From the NCBI GenBank assembly GCA_046350555.1, contig JAXMAF010000003.1, forward strand, positions 1 through 19,140: 19,140 nt of DNA, written 5' to 3'. The notes below the pieces were generated by a model. The model did not search any database, was not told where the DNA came from, and saw nothing but the letters and a program-made list of their open reading frames with translations. A program made the position numbers and the translations under genes. This document shows, piece after piece, positions 7,337 to 17,846 of this stretch (its first letter is position 1; each line of letters begins with the position of its first letter). This stretch comes from JAXMAF01 sp046350555. GTDB lineage: Bacteria > Planctomycetota > Phycisphaerae > Phycisphaerales > SM1A02.

Positions 7337-7697
7337 CTTCAACTGCCGCTTCTTCCTTCACGGCCTGCGCCATGTCTCCGACGCCGGGCGGCAGCGCGCC
7401 GAGCTCCTCGAAGCAGGCGAACCGCTTCAAGTGGCCGTCGAGGTCAACAACCCTGCCACCGGCCTGGCCGTGCAGCTGCAGAGTGACGATTGCCACATCC
7501 TCGGATGGGCGCCGTGCTATCTGGTCCAAGACCTGTGCGCCGCGATTTCGGAGCATTCGCGAATCGAAGCAACGGTCACGCGCATCAACCGCATCGAAGC
7601 CCCGTTGGCGCGGCGCGAGCTGGTGGAACTCCGCGGCGGCTTTCAGAGTCATGTCGAGCCCATGGCCGCGGACGAGTACGAAGTGCTGACCGCGTAG
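7323..7697 (+). CDS. HIRAN-domain small protein overlapping hsdS
   Basis: This is a 124-residue protein starting at TTG 7323. GAAGG at 7310-7314 lies eight bases upstream, and the first codons overlap the end of hsdS by 14 bases. It reads CRFFLHGLRHV, then a GEPLQVAVEVNNPATGLAV strand pair, then HILGWAPCYLVQDLC. That matches the HIRAN pattern (F-x-G-x-R-H ... G-x-L-x-L-x-x-E-x-N-N-x ... A-V-x-V ... lGyvPr-la). HIRAN domains occur in HLTF/Rad5-type remodellers, where they bind DNA 3' ends, and as stand-alone bacterial proteins. The tight overlap suggests co-translation with hsdS and a role in the restriction locus, such as sensing damaged or foreign DNA ends; this role is inferred. The Pro-Cys in place of the common Pro-Arg is a small oddity. 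Confidence 0.72.
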   Translation: MPDGSFNCRFFLHGLRHVSDAGRQRAELLEAGEPLQVAVEVNNPATGLAVQLQSDDCHILGWAPCYLVQDLCAAISEHSRIEATVTRINRIEAPLARRELVELRGGFQSHVEPMAADEYEVLTA

Positions 7698-7960
7698 GTC
7701 GACAGCGCCGTGCAACGGTGAGGCGAGCGGGCCTCCCCCGATCTGACTCGACACCGCTCCGGCAGTCGAATTCGCCCCTCGCCCACTCCGCTTCGCCGCC
7801 GGTCGTGTTTGATGGGCACCGGCAGGCTGTGCCTGTTCGATCGGCAGCCGGACCCGGGTCGGTTCCCGCAGCGCCGCCCGCCGGGTCCGCGGCACCGAGT
7901 GCTAAAGTCGCCCACTCCCCGCCACCGTCCGGCGGTATGCGAACAACCGAAGAGATCGCC

Positions 7961-10060
<2,100 letters not shown>

Positions 10061-10067
10061 CGACGCA

Positions 10068-10871
10068 ATGAGGGGCGCACGGCGCCTGGGCGCCGCCCTC
10101 GCCTGCCTGGTCACCCTGTGCGCGGCGCCGGCATCCGCCGGCAAGCTCGATGACTTCGAGCGGGCGACCACGGGCGACGGGGGCGGCGCGTCCCGTCCAT
10201 CGACGCCGCCGTCGCGGACGGGCGTCACGAGGTTCGCCTGGCGGGGCGGTGCGAACGCCGACCTCGGCAATGATCTCGGCGGCGCACTCGTGCAGTTGCT
10301 GCTGACCGGCATGGTCGAAGGCTCGCGGCTGAGCCTCGCCCGCCTGCAGGGGCCGGAGGCGTCCTCGCTCGCCGGCGTGACGTCGCGCCTCGCCGGCGAC
10401 GCCGACCTCGCCGACGGTGCGCCTGATCTCGCCCGCCAATGGGTCGATCAAGGCATCACCGCGGGCGATGCGCGGCTCGAAGCCGGTTACGGCCCGTTCG
10501 CCCTGCAAGGGCGCTATACGCGCTTTCGCGAGGACAATCCGCCGGACACGCTGTCGATGACCTACGTGCACGGGATGATCCGCGTGGCTCCCGTGCCGGC
10601 ATTCGAGTTCAGGACCGGGCGCAAGCACGCTCGGGCAACGTCGCAGAGCGGGTTCTCCACCGCGCTGGCCGCGACGATCCGGCCCATCGGTGCGTTCGAC
10701 GTGCGGTTTGCCCCGACGTGGACGTCGCTCGGGCAGCGTACGGTCGAGGACTACGACCTGTCGATCGGCTTCATGCCGAAGCACGTGGGCGCGCGCCTCG
10801 GGTATCGCTGGTTCAAGGCCGGCCCCGAGATCCTGCGGGGGCCTTACGTCGGCGTGTCGCTGTACTACTGA
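10068..10871 (+). CDS. Secreted protein, probable outer-membrane beta-barrel
   Basis: The product is unrecognised. The 267-residue protein has a clear Sec signal peptide: Arg-rich start, hydrophobic LGAALACLVTLCAAP, and ASA|G cleavage after about residue 24. The mature part has alternating polar/hydrophobic strands, for example around FALQGRYTRFRE and FDVRFAPTW. It ends with a strand (GPYVGVSLYY) finishing in two aromatic residues, as outer-membrane barrels do for BAM recognition. Nothing identifies a ligand or transport role. It starts seven bases after the beta-oxidation gene, so it is probably in the same operon. Its TGA overlaps the stop of the convergent MFS gene by seven bases. Confidence 0.75.
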   Translation: MRGARRLGAALACLVTLCAAPASAGKLDDFERATTGDGGGASRPSTPPSRTGVTRFAWRGGANADLGNDLGGALVQLLLTGMVEGSRLSLARLQGPEASSLAGVTSRLAGDADLADGAPDLARQWVDQGITAGDARLEAGYGPFALQGRYTRFREDNPPDTLSMTYVHGMIRVAPVPAFEFRTGRKHARATSQSGFSTALAATIRPIGAFDVRFAPTWTSLGQRTVEDYDLSIGFMPKHVGARLGYRWFKAGPEILRGPYVGVSLYY

Positions 10872-12532
10872 CCCGTCAGGTCGTCCGGCTCGGCGGGCGA
10901 CGGTCCGACCCGGATGAAGCGGGAGATCCGCACCTCGGCGTCCCCGGTCTGGAGCTGCTGCACGCACGTCTGGATCTCCTCGTCGCTCACGGTGCGGCGG
11001 GCGCGCAGGCGCGTGTACTCCGCCCACGACTCCACGACGAAGCGCTCGATGAAATGTTCGTCGTCCTCCAGATCCCGGAACACGAGCCAGTTGCTGGCGC
11101 CATTGCGGCGGCGGATCGGTTCCAGGGCGTGGATCGCGTTGAGGAAGGCATCGCGGTTGGACGGCGCGATGCGGTACTCCACCTGGATCAGCACCGGTCC
11201 GTCGTCGGGCATCGGCTCGCCCGCCACGGTGAGATCCGGCAGGCTCGACCCGGCCGTGACCTCGGATTCGTGCCCCAGGGTCACGCGCACACGGCGGTTC
11301 AGCACCATCAGCAGCAACGCGACGCCGGCCGATGTCGCGAGCGCGACGCGCGTCCCCGAGACCGACGCGAGCGCGCCCCACACGACGCTGCCGAGCGCCA
11401 GGCTGGTCTGCAGGGCGACCCAGCTCATGGACACGGCGCGCGCCCGCACCCAGGCCGGCGCGGAGGTCTGCGTGCCGGCGGACAGGCTCGCGTGCACGCT
11501 GACCCACGCGAAGCCGGCGGCGAAGGTGCCCGCGACGGCCACTGCGAGGATCGGCACGGTCGCGATCAGCAGGGTGCCCACGACCCAGATGAGCACGCCC
11601 GTGTTCACGAGCGTGTTGAGCGAGATCCGGCGCAGCAGCCGCGGCAGGTTGATGGACCCGACGATCGCGCCCGCACCGAAGCAGGCGAACAGCAGGCCGA
11701 AGCCGCCCGCCCCGAGGCCGAGCTGCTCCCGGGCGATGACGGGGAACAGCGCCCACAACGCGCTGGCGCAACTGCTGAAGGAGAGATTGCGGATCACCAG
11801 CGCCCGCAGCGTCGGCGAATGGCGGGTGTAGCGCAGGCCGCTGCGCACACCGGACACGATGGTCTCGGGAATGCCGGTCGCGACATAGCGGGCCGCGGGC
11901 CAGTCGCGCAGCGAGAACAGCATCGCCGAGAAGCTCGCGGCCGCCATGAGCAGTGCGTAGCCCAGCCCCAGCAGTCCGGCCAGGGCGCCGGCCAGCGCAG
12001 GACCGGCGGCGCGGGCCGCATTGAAGGAGACGGAGATCAGCGCCACGGCCGACGGCAACTCGGTGCGCGGCACGAGATCGTTCAGCAACGACTGCTGCGC
12101 CGGGATGTAGAACGTGAAGCCGGCCCCGATGAGGAAGCTCAGGACGAGCACCGCCGGCGGATTGATCACGCCGACGAGCGTCGCGATCGCGAGGATCAGC
12201 GTCGAGAGGAACAGGACGGCCTGGGCCACGAACACCACGCGCCGGCGGTCGACGATGTCGGCCAGGGCACCGGCCATGAAGCCGAACAGCAGCGACGGGA
12301 CGGTGTTCGCCGTCTGCACCAGCGCGACCATGAACACCGACGGCGTCAGCGTGGTCATCAGCCACGCGGCGACCGTCGCCTGCATCGTGACCCCGAGCGC
12401 CGTGCCGGTGGACCCGAGATAGAAGCGGCGGAAACGCACGCGCCGCAGCAGCGTCGAACCGAACAGGCGCGCGAACAGGCGGCGGCGCGCGGTCTCGAGG
12501 GACGACTTCGGATTGAGCCGGGGACGGGGCAC
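10865..12532 (-). CDS. MFS exporter with C-terminal alpha/beta-barrel domain
   Basis: This 555-residue inner-membrane transporter of the major facilitator superfamily resembles the MFS_3/EntS-type exporters (proton-driven efflux of small molecules or siderophores). About twelve hydrophobic segments fill residues ~40-425, with basic, Arg-rich loops. From about residue 446 a soluble domain begins (VLIQVEYRIAPSNRDAFLNA) with the pattern of a dimeric alpha/beta barrel (ABM/EthD-like), ending at the C-terminus. This transporter-plus-barrel fusion recurs in bacterial MFS annotations, but its cargo is not known. The start is GTG at 12532, with AGGGAG a few bases upstream. The gene converges on the OMP gene and diverges from the TerC gene. 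Confidence 0.85.
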   Translation of the reverse strand: MPRPRLNPKSSLETARRRLFARLFGSTLLRRVRFRRFYLGSTGTALGVTMQATVAAWLMTTLTPSVFMVALVQTANTVPSLLFGFMAGALADIVDRRRVVFVAQAVLFLSTLILAIATLVGVINPPAVLVLSFLIGAGFTFYIPAQQSLLNDLVPRTELPSAVALISVSFNAARAAGPALAGALAGLLGLGYALLMAAASFSAMLFSLRDWPAARYVATGIPETIVSGVRSGLRYTRHSPTLRALVIRNLSFSSCASALWALFPVIAREQLGLGAGGFGLLFACFGAGAIVGSINLPRLLRRISLNTLVNTGVLIWVVGTLLIATVPILAVAVAGTFAAGFAWVSVHASLSAGTQTSAPAWVRARAVSMSWVALQTSLALGSVVWGALASVSGTRVALATSAGVALLLMVLNRRVRVTLGHESEVTAGSSLPDLTVAGEPMPDDGPVLIQVEYRIAPSNRDAFLNAIHALEPIRRRNGASNWLVFRDLEDDEHFIERFVVESWAEYTRLRARRTVSDEEIQTCVQQLQTGDAEVRISRFIRVGPSPAEPDDLTGQ

Positions 12533-12837
12533 GGGACTCCCTGGATGGTGGGCGAAGGATCGCCGCTTACGCCGTGCCGTGCAACCGTGGCCCCGGCGCG
12601 GACATCGCTCGCCCCGCGACCGCCCCCTGGCTTATCATTCGCGCCGCCCGACCATGCGCCGCGGACCTAGGGAAGGTCTGATCTATTCGCGCGGTCGCGA
12701 GAATAGATCAGACCTTCCCCAGCCGTCCCCGGTCCCACAACAGGATTCCGAGTCTTGCCCATGATCCACGCCCCCGCCGGCGGCCTGTCGCCGGCCCTGC
12801 GCCGCGCATTCCGTCCCCGTACCCGAGGAGCCGCGTG
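12533..12837. other. Divergent intergenic region between MFS and TerC genes
   Basis: These 305 bases between divergent genes should carry both promoters. No confident -35/-10 pair was found. The notable element is the 50-nt hairpin at 12670-12719. No yybP-ykoY-type manganese riboswitch, which precedes some TerC-family genes, was recognised in the 118 bases between the hairpin and the TerC start. Confidence 0.6.
12670..12719. repeat. Near-perfect 50-nt palindrome (REP-like hairpin)
   Basis: GGGAAGGTCTGATCTATTC (12670-12688) is repeated exactly in reverse complement at 12701-12719. Inside this 19-bp stem, after one G/A mismatch, four more pairs close on a GT loop. The stem has no following T tract and its arms are not especially GC-rich. 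It lies between two divergent genes, so it is not a terminator for either. It could be a REP-type element, a cruciform or dimeric-regulator site, or an RNA stem in the TerC leader. Confidence 0.9.
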
Positions 12838-13584
12838 ATGGCCGAACTCTCGACCTACGCGTTCTGGGTCGCGCTCGCCCAGATCATCGGCGTCAACATC
12901 GTGCTCTCCGGCGACAACGCGGTCGTCATCGCGCTGGCGGCCCGGTCGCTGCCGCCCGCCCAGCAGAAGCAGGCGGTGATGTGGGGCAGCGGCGCCGCGG
13001 TCGTGATGCGGATCGTGCTCACCATCGTCGCGGTGGAGCTGCTGCGGATCTCGGGCCTCAAGCTGATCGGCGCCGCGCTGCTGCTGTGGATCGCCGTGCA
13101 GCTGCTGATTCCCGAGAGCGAGGAGGACGGCCACGGCAAGGCGGCCTCGAACATGGCGGCCGCGATCCGGACCATCCTGCTGGCGGACCTCGCGATGAGT
13201 CTCGACAACGTGCTCGCGGTGGCGGCCGTCGCGAAGGGCAGCCTCACGCTGCTGATCGTCGGCCTGGCCATCAGCATTCCGCTGGTCGTGTTCGCCAGCA
13301 CGTTCCTGCTGAAGGTCATGGACCGCTACCCGGTCATCGTGACCGCCGGCGCCGGCCTGCTCGGTTACGTCGCCGGCGAAATGGCGGTCTCCGACGGACT
13401 GGTCCAACCCTGGGTCGACGCCAATGCCCACTGGCTGCACTATGCCGTCCCGGCCGCGGGCATCGTGATCGTCATCGCCGTGGGCAAGGCGCTGGCCGCC
13501 CGCGCCCGCGAGGAGGAGGCGGTCAAGCCCCTGGAGGACATCGCCACCGCCAACGGCGGCCCGAACACCGATCGCCCGTCCTGA
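12838..13584 (+). CDS. TerC family integral membrane protein (YjbE-like)
   Basis: This 248-residue protein has about seven hydrophobic segments. It carries the two inverted family motifs: LSGDNAVVIALAARSL near the start, and LADLAMSLDNVLAVAAVAKG in the second half. Each has the conserved Asp-Asn in the membrane. TerC-family proteins are linked to manganese export and metalation of secreted enzymes, and in other bacteria to tellurite resistance. The short YjbE-type members have the same build. The ATG at 12838 has a GAGGAG at 12825-12830, seven bases away; GTG three bases earlier is less likely. A UspA-type gene follows after 19 bases, so they are probably co-transcribed. No tellurite (ter) genes are nearby, so a metal ion role is more likely. 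Confidence 0.9.
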   Translation: MAELSTYAFWVALAQIIGVNIVLSGDNAVVIALAARSLPPAQQKQAVMWGSGAAVVMRIVLTIVAVELLRISGLKLIGAALLLWIAVQLLIPESEEDGHGKAASNMAAAIRTILLADLAMSLDNVLAVAAVAKGSLTLLIVGLAISIPLVVFASTFLLKVMDRYPVIVTAGAGLLGYVAGEMAVSDGLVQPWVDANAHWLHYAVPAAGIVIVIAVGKALAARAREEEAVKPLEDIATANGGPNTDRPS

Positions 13585-13603
13585 ACCGCCTGGAGCCCCT
13601 GCC

Positions 13604-14029
13604 GTGAAAGTACTCGTCCCCATCGATGGTTCGGACACCGCCCTGCGGGCGATCGACGCCGTGTTGAAGAAACTGAAGTCGTGGGTTGCACCGGTGGAGG
13701 TGCATCTCGTCAACGTGCAGAACGCGCTGCGCAAGGACGTGGGTCAGTTCGTGAGCCCCGACGAGATCCGCAGCTTCCACCAGGAAGAGGGCATGAAGGC
13801 GCTCGCACCGGCGCGTGCGCGGCTCGATGCCGCCGGGGTCGCCTACCTCCACCACGTCTTCGTGGGGGACGATGCCGCGAAGGTGCTGGTGCAGTTCGTC
13901 CGCGAGAAGGGCGTCGACGAGGTGATCATGGGATCGCACGGCCGCTCGGGCCTGACGCAGATCCTGCTCGGTTCGGTCGCGCGCGAAGTGCTGCGCGATG
14001 CCGGCGTGCCGGTGACGCTCGTCAACTGA
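13604..14029 (+). CDS. UspA-family universal stress protein
   Basis: This 141-residue cytoplasmic single-Usp-domain protein has the N-terminal strand MKVLVPIDGSDTALRAI, with the Asp that binds adenine. It ends with the ATP-loop signature MGSHGRSGLTQILLGSVA, which fits the family G-2x-G-9x-G-S/T pattern. It is therefore predicted to be an ATP-binding Usp. GTG start at 13604 with TGGAG about eight bases before. It probably shares a transcript with the TerC gene. Its TGA overlaps the stop of the convergent histidine kinase by eight bases. Confidence 0.92.
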   Translation: MKVLVPIDGSDTALRAIDAVLKKLKSWVAPVEVHLVNVQNALRKDVGQFVSPDEIRSFHQEEGMKALAPARARLDAAGVAYLHHVFVGDDAAKVLVQFVREKGVDEVIMGSHGRSGLTQILLGSVAREVLRDAGVPVTLVN

Positions 14030-15800
14030 CCCGGTTCGGCGCAGCCAGCAGCTGCGTCAGGGCCGCCCGCAGCCGGTTCGCACGCACCGGCTTGTGCAGT
14101 ACCGGGAATCCGGCCGCCCGCAACCGTTCGAGTTCCTCGACGGAAGTGTCACCGGTGATGATCAGCACCGGTACCTCGCGACCGTGACGCCGATGCAGGG
14201 ACGCGACGACCTCGAGTCCGTCGCCCGCCCGCTCGCCCAACCGGAGATCGACCACCAGCAGTTCCGGTCCCTCGACGTCGAACGTGTCGAGCGCTTCCGC
14301 GCCGCTGCCCGCGACCCTCGCGTCGCACCCCCATTGCGTCAACAGCGTGGCGGCGCCTTCGCGAACGGCCGGGTCGTCGTCCACCACCAGCACGCGCCGA
14401 CCCGTGAGCCAGGGGGCGCTGTCGCGCCCGCCGGTGCGCAACGCCGGGACCTGCGCCGGATCGCCCGCCGGCAGCGTCAGCGTGAACACGGAACCGCGGC
14501 CGGGCACGGAGTCGAGCGCGATCGTGTGATCGAGCCGGCGGGCAAGCCTCCGCACGATCGCGAGCCCGAGTCCGAGCCCCTGCCCGTCCCGCCCCCGTCC
14601 GGGCAACTGGAAGAATTCGTCGAACACGCGATCGTGGGCGTCCGCCGGAATGCCGGGTCCGGTGTCCACCACGCGCACATCGATCTGCCCGGCGCCCGGC
14701 TGCACGTCGATCCGCACGCTGCCCTGCACGGTGTAGCGCACGGCATTCGCCACCAGGTTGCCCAGCATCCGCTCGAACAGCACCGGATCCGTGACGACGG
14801 CGAGCCCGCTCGCGGGCACGGCGAACGCGAGGCCCTTGCGTTCGGCGACCGGTCGATGCTGCAGATCGAGCCGGCGCAGGATGGGATCGAGCAGCGCATG
14901 CACCGGCACGGGTTGCACGTGACCGGCATCGAGTCGCGACAGATCCAGCAGGGCGCCGCACATGGATTCCAGCGCGTCGACGCTCGTGAAGATCCGGTCC
15001 ACCAGGACCTGCTGCTCCGGTTCCAGGCGACGGTCGCGCAGCGCCGCGGAGAACAACCCGAGCGCGTGCAGCGGCTGCCGCAGGTCGTGCGTGGCCGCGG
15101 CGAGGAAGCGCGACTTGGCGCGATTGGCCTGCTCGGCCTCGTCGCGCAGCCGGTCGGCTTCACGCTTGCCGGACTCCAGCGCCGCGATGAGATCGAGATT
15201 GCGGTGCCGCAGGCGGATCGACTCGGCGATCTTGCGGTTCTGGGTCCGGGCGTTGGCCACCAGGAAAAGATGGAAGACGAGCACGGTGGCGGCGAGCGGC
15301 AGGTAGCGCCAGTCGCGCGTGGCCAGCAGCCAGGCGACCGTGGGCAGCAGGGTCAGCGATACGAAGACCACCACCGGCGGCAGGTGGAACGACTGCGAGG
15401 CAATGCTTCCGGCCGCGACGAGGGCGACCACCGCGACGAACGACGCGACCGCCAGCGGTTCGGTCGGATCGAGGAAGAGGAAGGGGGCCGCCGCCCAGCA
15501 GAGTCCGCCTGCTGCGACCATGACCGTGTACCGCCTGGCCCACCGTCCGGCTCGCGAATCCCGCGCCTCGTCTCTGCCGTAGGCGCCGACGAGCGGGACG
15601 CGCGCCGCCACGATGGCCAGACACACGAGGAGCCAGCCTGCGAGACGGAGCCCGCCCACGAACGGGAACATCACCCCGACGAGGCACACGGCCGCCAGCG
15701 CGGCCCCGCGTCCGTTCGCGTGCGCCTGGCGGAACAGCCCCTGCACGCGCTCGACGAACTCGCGGGCCGCGTCGTCCTGCGGATCGGAGCCGGTCAGCAC
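14022..15800 (-). CDS. Hybrid sensor histidine kinase with C-terminal receiver
   Basis: This is a membrane sensor kinase of 592 residues. Five to six hydrophobic segments fill residues ~25-190 with no recognised periplasmic sensor domain. Then come a coiled-coil linker, a HisKA domain with phosphoacceptor His238 in the THDLRQPLHALGLFSAAL box, and an HATPase domain (NLVANAVRYT, DTGPGIP, GQGLGLGLAI). A receiver follows (RRVLVVDDDPAVR, phosphoacceptor Asp518 in LLVVDLRLG, Lys in LHKPV). The signal is unknown. The start GTG at 15800 is seven bases after the response regulator stop. The reading frame runs further upstream, but that part overlaps the regulator out of frame and looks like noise. Kinase and regulator should be co-translated partners. 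Confidence 0.88.
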   Translation of the reverse strand: MLTGSDPQDDAAREFVERVQGLFRQAHANGRGAALAAVCLVGVMFPFVGGLRLAGWLLVCLAIVAARVPLVGAYGRDEARDSRAGRWARRYTVMVAAGGLCWAAAPFLFLDPTEPLAVASFVAVVALVAAGSIASQSFHLPPVVVFVSLTLLPTVAWLLATRDWRYLPLAATVLVFHLFLVANARTQNRKIAESIRLRHRNLDLIAALESGKREADRLRDEAEQANRAKSRFLAAATHDLRQPLHALGLFSAALRDRRLEPEQQVLVDRIFTSVDALESMCGALLDLSRLDAGHVQPVPVHALLDPILRRLDLQHRPVAERKGLAFAVPASGLAVVTDPVLFERMLGNLVANAVRYTVQGSVRIDVQPGAGQIDVRVVDTGPGIPADAHDRVFDEFFQLPGRGRDGQGLGLGLAIVRRLARRLDHTIALDSVPGRGSVFTLTLPAGDPAQVPALRTGGRDSAPWLTGRRVLVVDDDPAVREGAATLLTQWGCDARVAGSGAEALDTFDVEGPELLVVDLRLGERAGDGLEVVASLHRRHGREVPVLIITGDTSVEELERLRAAGFPVLHKPVRANRLRAALTQLLAAPNRVS

Positions 15801-15807
15801 GCGACGA

Positions 15808-16416
15808 TCAATGCACCAGCCCGAGTTCCCGCGCCCGCACGAGCGCCATGACCCGGTTGTCGACGGACAACGCGTCGAAGATGCCGGCCATGTGCGCCTT
15901 GGCCGTGCGTTCGGCGATGCCGAGCGCCGAGGCGATCTGCGCGTTGCTGTGTCCGTGCGCCAGCAGGGCGAGGACTTCGCGTTGACGATCGGTAAGACCG
16001 CTGCCACTCGAGCCCGCAGGCAGGGTCGGCGCAGGAGGCCAGTACTCGCCGCCTTCGAGCACGCCCTCGATGGCGGCGATCAGCGCGTCTCTCGGCAACG
16101 ACTTGGGCAGGAAGCCCTGGATGGCCGCCGATCGGCAGGCCTCGATCGCGGCGGGAGACGCATCACCGGACACGATCATCCGGCTGACGGCGGGGTGACG
16201 GGATCCGATGACGTCGATGACGTGGAGCCCGTCTGCGGCCTCGAGCCACCGGTCCACCAGAACCAGGTCGATCTGCGGATGCACCGCGAGCACGTCGAGG
16301 GCCTCGTTCACCGAGCCGGCGCCGAACACTTCGGCATTCAGCGGCGGGGACTGCAGCGCGACGATGACGCCCTCGCGGTACAGCGGATGGTCGTCCACGA
16401 TGAGCAGTTGCGGCAT
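15808..16416 (-). CDS. NarL/LuxR-family response regulator
   Basis: This 202-residue transcription regulator has a receiver domain: acidic pair in LLIVDDHPLYREGV, phosphoacceptor Asp55 in LVLVDRWLEAADG, Ser in IVSGD, and Lys105 in FLPKS. It ends with a LuxR helix-turn-helix domain (LTDRQREVLALLAHGHSNAQ, then IASALGIAERTAKAHMAGIF) at residues ~141-198. The ATG at 16416 has CCGGGGAG just upstream; an in-frame start at 16524 would add 36 Arg/Pro-rich residues with no homologous look. The neighbouring hybrid kinase is the obvious partner. Target genes are not evident; the divergent or following genes show no recognisable binding site. Confidence 0.92.
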   Translation of the reverse strand: MPQLLIVDDHPLYREGVIVALQSPPLNAEVFGAGSVNEALDVLAVHPQIDLVLVDRWLEAADGLHVIDVIGSRHPAVSRMIVSGDASPAAIEACRSAAIQGFLPKSLPRDALIAAIEGVLEGGEYWPPAPTLPAGSSGSGLTDRQREVLALLAHGHSNAQIASALGIAERTAKAHMAGIFDALSVDNRVMALVRARELGLVH

Positions 16417-16578
16417 GGCGGGCTCCCCGGGTGGCGGGTGCCGGTGCGGCCGGGAGTCCGGCGGCGCTTCACCCGTTCGATGTGCGTTCCGACCGAATCG
16501 TGTCGACCCCGAAGGTACCGACAAACCTGCCCGGGCGCCGATACGAGGAGCCTCGTACCGGTCCCGCGGGCGCGCCGC

Positions 16579-17600
16579 TCACGTCGCCGGTCTTGCCAGG
16601 AAGTCGCGGTTGTAGAGGCAGTAGTGCGCCGCCCCGAAATCGATGATCCTGCGCTTGGCGTCGTCGAGCGGTCCGAGGCGGCGGGCGGGCTTGCCGGCCC
16701 ACATCGCATCGGCGGTGAGGCGCTGACCCGGCAGCGTGACCGAACCGGCGGCGAGCAGGACGTCGTCCTCGACGACGGTGCCGGCGGCGAGCACGCTGCC
16801 GATGCCGATCAGGGCGCGGTCACCGATGGTGCAGCTCCGGATCGTGACGTTGTGCCCGACCGTCACGTCGGTGCCGATCTTCACCGGACCGGCATCGGCG
16901 CGGATCACGGTGTTGTCCTGCACGTTGGCCGCTGCGCGCGCCCACCGAGATCTCGTGGCCCGCCGCGTCGAGCAGGCAGCTGAGCCACACGCTCGCCTGA
17001 TCGGCCAGACGACGCGCCCCTGGAGCCGGGCCGTCGGCGCCACGTAGTTCGTCGCGCCGCCTCGACGCGCCCGCCCGCGGGCACGGCAATGGGCGCCGCT
17101 CGGCGTGAGGCCCCCCGGAACACGCTCGTGAGCGGCGGCGAGCTGCTCCGGCGTGAGTGACGAATGGGCTTCGCCGGGCTGCCCTCGCACCAATGACCCG
17201 CCGGCAACTCGGCGCGCGGAAACACGACGGATCCGGAGGCGACCACGCAGCCGTCGCCGACCCTGGCACCGTCGAGAATGACGACGTTGTCCTCGATGAC
17301 GCACTGGTCGCCCACCGTGCACGCATGCACCGTCGTGTTGATCCCGACGGTGACGTGATGAGCCGACCTGCGCCGGCAGGACCTCGTGCGCGATGTGGAT
17401 CGTGGAGCGCGGCCCCAGCCAGAAATCGTCGCCGACCGTGACGTGGTGGCCATCGGCGCGGATCGCGCCAGCGCACCGAAGTGACTGCCTCGCCCGAGCG
17501 TGGCACGGCCGGCGACGCCGCCAACCCCGAAGGCGACGGGGGGTTCGGCGAAGGACGGGGTGTACTGGAGATAGGGAAAGGCAAGAACGGACGGCGTCAT
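16579..17600 (-). pseudogene. Tandem left-handed beta-helix (gamma carbonic anhydrase-like) gene broken by frameshifts
   Basis: Read through several frames, this is a ~340-residue protein of two hexapeptide-repeat domains. Start at ATG 17600 gives TPSFAEPPVAFGVGGVAGRA and SHFGALA. The frame then changes near 17464 (to IRADGHHVTVGDDFWLGP), near 17361 (to HVTVGINTTVHACTVGD), near 17162 (to SLTPEQLAAAHERVPGG), near 17012 (to RLADQASVWLSCLLDAAG) and near 16933 (to NVQDNTVIRADAGPVKIG). It then stays open through VGHNVTIRSCTIGD to the end. Each is explained by a single-base indel. Compared with the gamma-CA zinc pattern (H ... GH ... LHGC), domain 1 keeps the first and third His (Asn at the second). 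Domain 2 keeps only the second (Arg at the others). It is therefore probably not a carbonic anhydrase even when intact; a structural or transferase role is possible. Confidence 0.75.
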
Positions 17601-17846
17601 GGCGATCTCGGGGGTGGCAACGAAGGGGATTTTCGGGGGAACGGACGCGCCGCCCACATCCGGTGCGGCCGGCGCGACGTCAGTCAACCGGATTCTCGCG
17701 GCAAGTGCCCCGGGCTGTCTTCAGCTTTTTTGCCGATGGCCCTCGGGACGTCCGAGCCGTCACCCGGTCGAAGTCCGTGAGGCGAGCGCTCCAAGCCGGG
17801 CATTCGACAGGGCGGAATCGTCGGCGGACTCGCGCCCGGAGCGGCC

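Noticed and set aside
7698..7960. Possible small gene or regulatory element before the beta-oxidation gene
   Set aside because: Only a 10-bp GACCCGGGTC palindrome stands out, which is expected by chance in GC-rich DNA; no promoter or convincing ORF was seen.
12720..12837. yybP-ykoY manganese riboswitch before the TerC gene
   Set aside because: The leader is short and no conserved riboswitch core was recognised.
15801..16007. N-terminal 69-residue extension of the histidine kinase
   Set aside because: It overlaps the response regulator out of frame and is Arg/Ser/Thr-rich; the GTG at 15800, seven bases after the regulator stop, is a better start.
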